From: Salvator merianae
Lineage: Eukaryota; Chordata; Lepidosauria; Squamata; Teiidae
NCBI GenBank assembly: GCA_003586115.2
Contig: QVOM02000073.1
Location: 39,261,332-39,325,331 of the forward strand
Direction: 5' to 3'
Length of the DNA stretch: 64,000 nucleotides
Within the stretch, counting starts at the first letter, position 1. Every line of letters begins with the position of its first letter. The notes below the pieces were generated by a model. It searched no databases, was not told where the DNA came from, and saw only the letters and a list, made by a program, of their open reading frames with translations. Of the stretch, positions 57,641 through 64,000 are shown one piece after another. Made by a program: the position numbers and the translations under genes.

Positions 57641-58888
57641 TTCTCAATAGTGCATAATTCTGAATAAAGTGAACTTTATAGCTCAGACCCCCAGATGCTG
57701 AATGCCTTTCCATCAAGCACTGTCAAATATTATATGACCTAGCAGTCTCCTAAGGCAGCATCTTGACAGCTGCAAAAAGGGCACTTTTTGCAGTGAGCTG
57801 GGAGGCTTGGTGTATACATGGCAGGTGCCTCCTGGCCTTGAAGTTTCTGAAGCTGTCAGACAAAAGTTCCATAGCTTTGACATTTCTGCCTGCCATAGTT
57901 TAGTGGCAGACAGGAAATGCCCCCCAAAGCTAAATCACACCAGGGCCCTGTCCAGATGGGGGAAATATGACACCCTTATGTCTGTGCTACAGTAGCACTA
58001 TAACTTACCATCTGGAAAGAGCTGCCATCCTGGAAGACCCACTGTGCATGTGTTGGGCACAAAAAAGATGACAGTGCATGTACTGTGGTCATGACTGTGC
58101 ACCTCCGGATATTCTGCGGTGGATGTGTGCATCACTAAAACATAAACAGAGAGCACTGGCCCCTGCACTGTCTAGGCAGCAAGCAATAATTCTGGAGGGG
58201 CTATACTCCGGAATATTGCTGGTTAGCAATCTATTTGGTTGATGCCTGGAGCTGGCCCAGGAGGAAAATGATCTTTGTAAGTTGCTTCCTTTCCACAGCC
58301 TCTCCAGTAGGTTGAAGCTGGGGAACAAGAGAACAAACGCTGGCCTCAGAGCATCAGAGCATGTCCACTTAGGTCACCAGCAAGGGTGGACTTGCTATCT
58401 TGAAGGAGAGCTATGGGCCTGATAGGGATAGTGGCATGCAGTTGCTACAGCCCAGGAAGTCTTAGCAAGCACCCAATTTTTTGTCATGTGGGTGCTACCT
58501 AAGTTTCAGATCCTGAAATACAATAGCAAATAGCAAAAACAAAAGACAGGAAAAACACAGCAAATATCATATAGTAAAGAAACAAAAATTTGCAAATATG
58601 GGCAAAATGCCCTAAAACACAAACACGGAAATAATGAATGACTTGGTGACCCCTGTGTGCCTCCCTAATGTCACTGAGCTAGAATTCCTATCAGCCCCAA
58701 CTAGCACACTAAGGGCAAGGAATGCTGGCTGCTATTGCTGTTCAGTGACAATTGGAGGGTGTCACATTAGTCATTTTTTATGGCAACTTTCCTCAACATT
58801 TGTATGGAATAGTATTCAGGAACAAGAAAAATCTCAGGAGTGACATCTTCCTTCCCTTCCCTCTGTTCTCTCTGTTAAGCACCAATTT
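57641..58888. other. Unassigned sequence
   Basis: No recognised gene or repeat. Confidence 0.4.
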
Positions 58889-59042
58889 CAACCCTTTCTG
58901 CACTGGGCCTTATTCTGGATTATATCCTGAAATAGGGATCTGCCATCCACATGCTGGTGCAGATAACAGCAGACCCCAATTGGGTGGCAGGGGCCTAGTT
59001 CAGGATATAATCCAGAAAAAGATCCAGTGCAGAAAGGGCCTA
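58889..59042. mobile_element. Foldback MITE, second copy of the 47091 type
   Basis: The left end CAACCCTTTCTGCACTGGGC and reverse-complemented right end TAGGCCCTTTCTGCACTGGA continue inward as TTATTCTGGATTATATCCTG on the left and TTTCTGGATTATATCCTGAA on the right. The 154 bp are nearly entirely inverted repeat. The arms align with those of 47091-47273. Confidence 0.8.
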
Positions 59043-59890
59043 TGGCTGTTTTTTAAATCTTTATTGGGATGCCTGTATTTCTCTGTCCTTTACATAATGC
59101 CGTTACTGTATGGGGGCTGATCTAAATATTTTAATTAAATCAAGAGGAAAAAAGAAGGAAAAAAGAAGAAGAAAGCAGTGGAAAGCATGTCCCCAAAAGG
59201 CTTAAATAGAAGACAAGGCACACACTGGTATATGGCAGTAAAAAGGAGCGGGTGAAAGGGACGACAAGGCAATAGGCAAGATTAGCTACTAAAAGGAAGA
59301 CTTTACATATTAAAATGTGATTTGCATACATTATCCAACATCAAATGGACATCCTGAAGGTTTCACAAAGGATTGTTGCATCAATATGATCCCCCATATC
59401 CATTTAGTCTACATAAGCCTTTGACTGAACTAAGGAAAATTGGAAAGCTAAACTATCATTTGATAGTGCATTAAAGGGAGCTTTCAGAACTTTGAGATGG
59501 GGGAGCTGCATCCGATTTTCTTCCTAATGCATCTCATCATCAAATGGATGGGAAGTTATTGGGGTAAATTATGCAGTAATTGCTGAAAATTCATGAGGTT
59601 AGGGTCTGGACATTCTTGCGAACTCCTATACTTGTAAAGAACAAGAGATCCCCCCCACCTCACCCAAAAAAGCACTGGAAAATCTAGATCTCAGCAAGAG
59701 GTGCATGCAGCTAGCATGTTTTCTGGGAGGCCTGCTGTGCCTCCTGGGGAAATCCTGGTGTGCAGCTTCAGTGTTCTTGCAAGTTCAAGCAGTTAAAATG
59801 TTGCATTGGCCACAGTGTGTTAATCAACACAGTGGTGAAATGAACAGAAAAACCTGTCAAGCGGGGAATGAAGCCTACTGCACAAACATC
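59043..59890. other. Unassigned sequence
   Basis: No recognised gene or repeat. Confidence 0.4.
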
Positions 59891-59975
59891 CTTTAACATT
59901 TATTTATTTATTTGTATTTCTATTCTGTCCTAGACTTTAAGACTCGGGGCAAGTTACAATAAAACCAATACAAAG
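59891..59975 (-). repeat. L2-type 3' tail or SINE tail
   Basis: TTTATTTATTTATTTGTATT then TCTGTCCTAGACTTTAAGAC and GGGGCAAGTTACAAT correspond to the reverse complement of an L2 3' terminus, in which GTAAGC...GGGGCGG...AAATAAA occurs. No head or coding part is attached. Confidence 0.5.
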
Positions 59976-60439
59976 AGCTCAAGTAGAATATTTCCTGTGG
60001 TTAGCAACTGGGTGGCAGTGTTTTGGCCGGTAAAACTGTGGCACTTCAAATAAATTTACTTTCCTACCTCCAGAAGCAATGAATTTGCCAGAAACCCCTT
60101 TCTGCCCCTAACTCCTTGAGCAGACAAATCAGTTGGCCAAAGTATGTGGGAGGCTGAAAAAGGACCTTAAATGATGCCACTTTCCATTACTCACAGTGGA
60201 GCCTAGCTGCCCTATGGGTCTGATTAAAGTGCATTTACTGCACAGTGAAGTCACTATGTGGGCAGAAAGAACCCATGTTTACATGTCTTCGGTGGTTCTA
60301 ACTCGCTTGAGGTTTCCATGCTCTGGGATTCTTTCCAGCAGTTCTGCTGGCAACCAGAAATGAATGCTTAGCATTCTCCTCTGGATGAGGGTTACAAGCC
60401 AAGGCTAGCTACCCATGAACAATTATCTGCATATTTGCT

Positions 60440-60510
60440 TATTTGTTATTAATTTATGAATGTATATCCCACCCTCCCATATGACAGTCCAAGACTTGAA
60501 GCAACAGTTG
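60440..60510 (-). repeat. Possible short L2-like 3' tail
   Basis: TTATTAATTTATGAATGTAT then ATCCCACCCTCCCATATGAC resembles the antisense start of an L2 or SINE tail. It is too short for certainty. Confidence 0.3.
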
Positions 60511-60748
60511 GATGACAGTCAGCCACCCAGCTGCAGACTTTCCTTCATTTAGATTGAGAAGCAACAAGGAAATTGAGCTCATGCAGTTCCTTGGGTCTGA
60601 TTTATTTGACTAACCCCACATCAGGCCACTTGAACTTCTAATCCTTTGGCTCGTACTCTCAGACACCAATACAAGACACTCTCTAAGTCAACAGCTCAGA
60701 GACAGAGCTATGGCGACATGTGTGGGTCTCTCTCTAGGGCTTTCACAC

Positions 60749-61195
60749 TCTGGGCCTGTTCGTACTTTGTGGAAGACCTCATGACCAGGAGCAGCATATT
60801 GCTGCTCCCGACCACAACTAGCTGTGGAGCACAGATTAGTGCTCCACAGCTTTACAGGAAGCTGATAGTCAGCTCCCAGTAAAGTGCATTCACACTATGA
60901 ATGCACTATGAATGCACACTATGGCTGTGCCTGCTCAATCACATTATTGTGCCTGCACATACCTGTGTTCTGCACAGCACTGCTGGTTGCCATGGCAGTG
61001 GCCAGATGCTTCCTGACTGCTTTCATGGTTTCAATTGAGCACAGGATACCAACATTCACACCACAAATGTTAGTATCCTGCTGATAGTCATGACTAGGGC
61101 CACACAGTGTGGACACTGTCCCTACTGTATGGTCAATTCCACTGTAGAATGTTTGCTGATGAACATTCCATGGTGGAAAAGGTGAACAGGCCCTA
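60749..61195. mobile_element. Non-autonomous hAT-like DNA transposon, copy 3 of the three-copy family
   Basis: The left end CTGGGCCTGTTCGTACTTTG pairs with the reverse complement of the right end, TAGGGCCTGTTCACCTTTTC. The core at about 60785-60860 (GGAGCAGCATATTGCTGCTCC, split over two arms, then AGCTGTGGAGCACAGATTAG and TGCTCCACAGCT) matches copies 1 and 2. A second terminus-like TAGGGCTTTCACACT lies just outside at about 60736, perhaps a duplicated end. No transposase coding. Confidence 0.65.
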
Positions 61196-62976
61196 AGTCC
61201 TAGCTAGGCTTCCACAGTCAAAGTCAAAGTTCCTGGCTTCCTTGTGATTTCTGCAGGTCTCTCTTGTCTTCAGTGAGAGTTCCATTGATTGTGTCCTCGA
61301 TCTCTTAGGTAGGGCAAAACCTACCCTTGGAGTTTATGGGAATTTCCACATGATCCACTGGACTACGCCAGCTGGCATTCAGGGAAAACTGGCTCCACAT
61401 ACCAGCATGCTCTCCAGGTGGTACAGTCGCCCAGGTAGTATACTCCTGCATAAACATTTTACCTGGAACACAACCAGGCATGAAAATAGAAGCACTCCGG
61501 AGAGAGATCACATGTTCCTGGACTGTGATCCTCTCCAGCTACTGCCATGCACATAGGTGGAGGCAGCTGGAACCATGTCGTGTGTGTAGCCCAATGACAA
61601 TTTTGTGGGCTCTGGAACTAGCCCTTTTCCAAACCCACACTGCAGAATTTCTTCAAGCCTGAAATTCTGGAGGCTAAGGAACTTTCATTCTCTAGTTCTG
61701 AAGGTTGGCTGGGACAGGCAGCCATCATGCAGAAGGCTGCTCCTGGCTTGTTTGGTCAGAGTGAATTCCACACTGTGTACTACACTGTGGAAACTGCCTT
61801 TGGGAACCTGTTATGTATATCTCTAGTTTGGGGCATCCTTCTGAAGGTCAGGGCAAAACAGAAAACAGACACCCTGGAGCATCCAGATCTTTGTCTACAT
61901 ATGGGCATATTCCAAAGGGTCAATGGCCTTTAAGCATGGATATCTAAATTGCATCAATGCTCACTTTTACTTTTTCTGCACTGTTAATTGTACTATTAAT
62001 TGGATTTTATTTCAGGGCTAGCAAGAATGAATTTGCATGACTGCTGACTTGATAGAATGATATTGGGATGATCTCAAGGATTTTTTTTAAAAAATAGATA
62101 CAATCTTACCAATATTACTTCTCTATTTCCATCTTCCTTTTTCTGCAAATCTCAGGCAAACAGTTCCTGTTGCTTGCAGCACCATTTTTGCCCTGCTAGG
62201 TAGGCAACTATCCAGAAACAGCTTGTTCATTGTGCTGAAAATATTAGCACTCTTGGTAGGATTGTGGTACATATTTCTAAGGAGATAAACTGGAAATCTT
62301 GAAATCCCCTCTCATTAAATTGGAATAGATTTATTTGCCTTAAAAATAAAATATTTGAAAGACAAAAGCATCTTAGACAAGAAATGAATGTCTTCTTAAA
62401 AAACTAAACTCCTTATTAATACATTACTGAACTGAATGTAGCCCTGCCAACATAATTAATGTAATAAACCTATTGCTCTACTTAAGATTCTGGGTTTTTT
62501 TTTTTGGGAAATCTTCCTGAGCATCTTTACTTTGCAAGCCCCAGAAAAATAATATAAAGTAAAGTGACTTCAGGCTACCTCAGAAGAAATTACCCTTACA
62601 TGCAGTGCTCTAAAGTATACATATATATTTTAAAAAATCATTTTGATTTTTGTTGTTGTTATTGTTGCTCTATGGCAGTTTTCAGGAGCATGGGATATGG
62701 ACTTTTTATAGAATGTGTGCAATGCAGTGGCTTTTCTTCAAGTCTGACAGTTTCCCCTCCTGAGTGTGCTTTATTTTTATGGTTATTTTTACCTTAATTG
62801 TCAAAGCAACTGAGGAAACTATTATGCTCCAAGATTTGTTATAGTTTCATAAATAAACCACATATATCCCAAGATCACGAGAGCTGATTCTTCTCTGATA
62901 CATCAATGTTATGTAGCTGCATTCAGTGAATTAAATGGTTCTGTTTATGTGTAAATGCAAAGACAATTTTTTTTTT
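61196..62976. other. Unassigned sequence
   Basis: About 1.8 kb without a recognised gene. The stretch 61600-61900 shares a few short motifs with the CTTTCTGCACTT family but has no clear termini. Confidence 0.4.
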
Positions 62977-63640
62977 CATAGAATCATAGAATCATAGAGT
63001 TGGAAGGGACCTCCAGGGTCATCAAGTCCAACCCCCTGCTCAATGCAGGATTCATTAAACCATCCCAGACAGATATCCGTCCAGCCTCTCCTTGAAGACC
63101 TCCAGTGAAGGAGAGCCCACCACCTCCTATGGTAACCTGTTCCAATGACTGATTGCCCTTACTGTCAGAAAGTTTTTTCTAATATCTAGCCTGTATCTAC
63201 TCCCTTGAAGTTTCATCCTGTTGTTTCTAGTCCTTCCTTCTTGTGCCAGTGAGAATAGTGACAATCCTTCTGAACTATGACAGCCCTTCAGATACTTGAA
63301 AACAGCTATCATGTCTCCTCTCAGTCTTCTCATCTGCAGGCTAAACATTCCTAGATCCTTTAACCGTTCCTCGTAGGACATGGTTTGCTGACCACGCACC
63401 ATTTTGATAGCCCTCCTCTGAACTTGTTCCAGTTTGTCAATGTCTTTTTTAAATTGGGGTGTCCAGAACTGGACACAATACTCCAGATGAGGTCTGACCA
63501 AGGTAGAGTAAAGAGGGATAATTAATTCTCCTGATCTAGACTCTATGCTCCTCTTGATACATCCCAATGCAATCCCAACCTCAGAAGTAAGGTTCACATC
63601 TGTAAAGTAAAGTGAGAATTGCAGCCTTGAAGGCAACTCT
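62977..63640 (-). pseudogene. CR1 LINE 3' end (RT C-terminus), antisense
   Basis: A 169-codon minus-strand frame (63636 to 63127) is CR1 ORF2 C-terminus. It contains SEVGIALGCIKRSIESRSGE, STLVRPHLEYCVQFWTPQFK, KDIDKLEQVQRRAIKMVRG, YEERLKDLGMFSLQMRRLRG and DMIAVFKYLKG, and ends AISHWNRLP. A TAG then replaces the glutamine (CAG) codon seen in the copy at the window's right edge. The 3' UTR ends in ATTCTATG-type repeats, CTATGATTCTATGATTCTAT, followed by an A run on the minus strand. It is 5'-truncated and little decayed, so relatively young. Confidence 0.95.
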
Positions 63641-63867
63641 ATTAAGTTGACAGCTTTAGAAGATGACTACTGGTACTACATTCTTATATTTAATGTAAGA
63701 ATAACATCATTACAGAGCTATGTGTATAGAAGAGAATTGGCATAATGTTGATGATGATAAATTCTGATGCAAAATTAAAACAAACAAAATCCAATGTGTA
63801 TAAAAACAATGCAATATTTTTTCCTGTTTAGTTTGGAGGGAGATCTTTTGAACATAGTAAGATATAA
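63641..63867. other. Spacer between two inverted CR1 ends
   Basis: AT-rich, no recognised feature. Confidence 0.4.
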
Positions 63868-64000
63868 AAACTTTAGAAAAATCTTTCTGACAGTAAGGGT
63901 GAAAATGGAATAGGTTGCCACAGGAGGTGGTAAGCTCTCCTTCGCTGGAGATCTTCAAAGAGAGGGTGGACAGACATCTGTCTGGGATGGTTTAGTGAAT
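63868..64000 (+). pseudogene. CR1 LINE 3' end, sense, running off the window
   Basis: TTTCTGACAGTAAGGGTGAA then AGGTTGCCACAGGAGGTGG and TCTGTCTGGGATGGTTTAG match the reverse complement of the CR1 copy at about 63050-63190 with few differences. The orientation is opposite to that copy. The 3' terminus lies beyond the window. Confidence 0.9.

Overview
This is a vertebrate nuclear, non-coding window of about 64 kb. I found no host protein-coding exon, rRNA gene or functional tRNA gene that I can support. Almost everything recognisable is transposable-element debris. The best guess for the source is a squamate reptile (lizard, gecko or snake). The reasons are the mixture of CR1 elements with (ATTCTATG)n-type 3' ends, a reptile-type CR1 3' end, an L2 element with a reptile-type tail, several L1 ORF2 relics, a MIR-like SINE with an L2-like tail, a 5S-rRNA-derived SINE, and abundant short inverted-repeat DNA transposons. 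This is inference from repeat types, not from a host gene.

Layout. 0-10 kb: an antisense L2 endonuclease scrap (about 833-1215), a first copy of a hAT-like family (1543-1862), an old LINE (about 3861-5920) split by a DNA transposon and followed by another, an antisense L1 RT scrap (about 7925-8480), a MIR-like SINE (about 8625-8865) and an L2 3' end (about 9745-10125). 11-24 kb: many non-autonomous DNA elements sharing the terminal motif GGCCTTTCTGCACTTA, a CR1 3' end (about 13200-13670), a repeat also present at 40.3-41.4 kb, and an 84-bp-period duplication at 22.4 kb. 24-36 kb is mostly unassigned AT-rich sequence with microsatellites. 36-43.5 kb is a nested pile of L1 and DNA transposons. 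43.8-48.8 kb holds more short DNA elements. 48.8-53.35 kb is the best-preserved element, a nearly complete but dead L2 LINE interrupted by a 512-bp hAT element with a perfect 8-bp target-site duplication. 53-64 kb is largely unassigned, with a 5S SINE, another foldback element and two inverted CR1 3' ends at the right edge.

How the parts relate. Autonomous LINEs supplied the targets into which DNA transposons later jumped. In three places the interrupted coding frame resumes after the insertion, so element boundaries can be read from the host LINE. The clearest case is 38.69-43.44 kb. There an antisense L1 carries a 1.17-kb insert and a hAT-like element; the hAT-like element carries a sense L1 flanked by unusual 44-bp direct repeats; and that L1 carries a 180-bp nearly perfect hairpin with an 8-bp duplication.

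No new biological system is claimed. The items most worth a second look are the 44-bp duplication, the hairpin element, the multi-copy TIR family and the 1.17-kb repeat with TATA at both ends. Boundaries described as approximate were set by eye.
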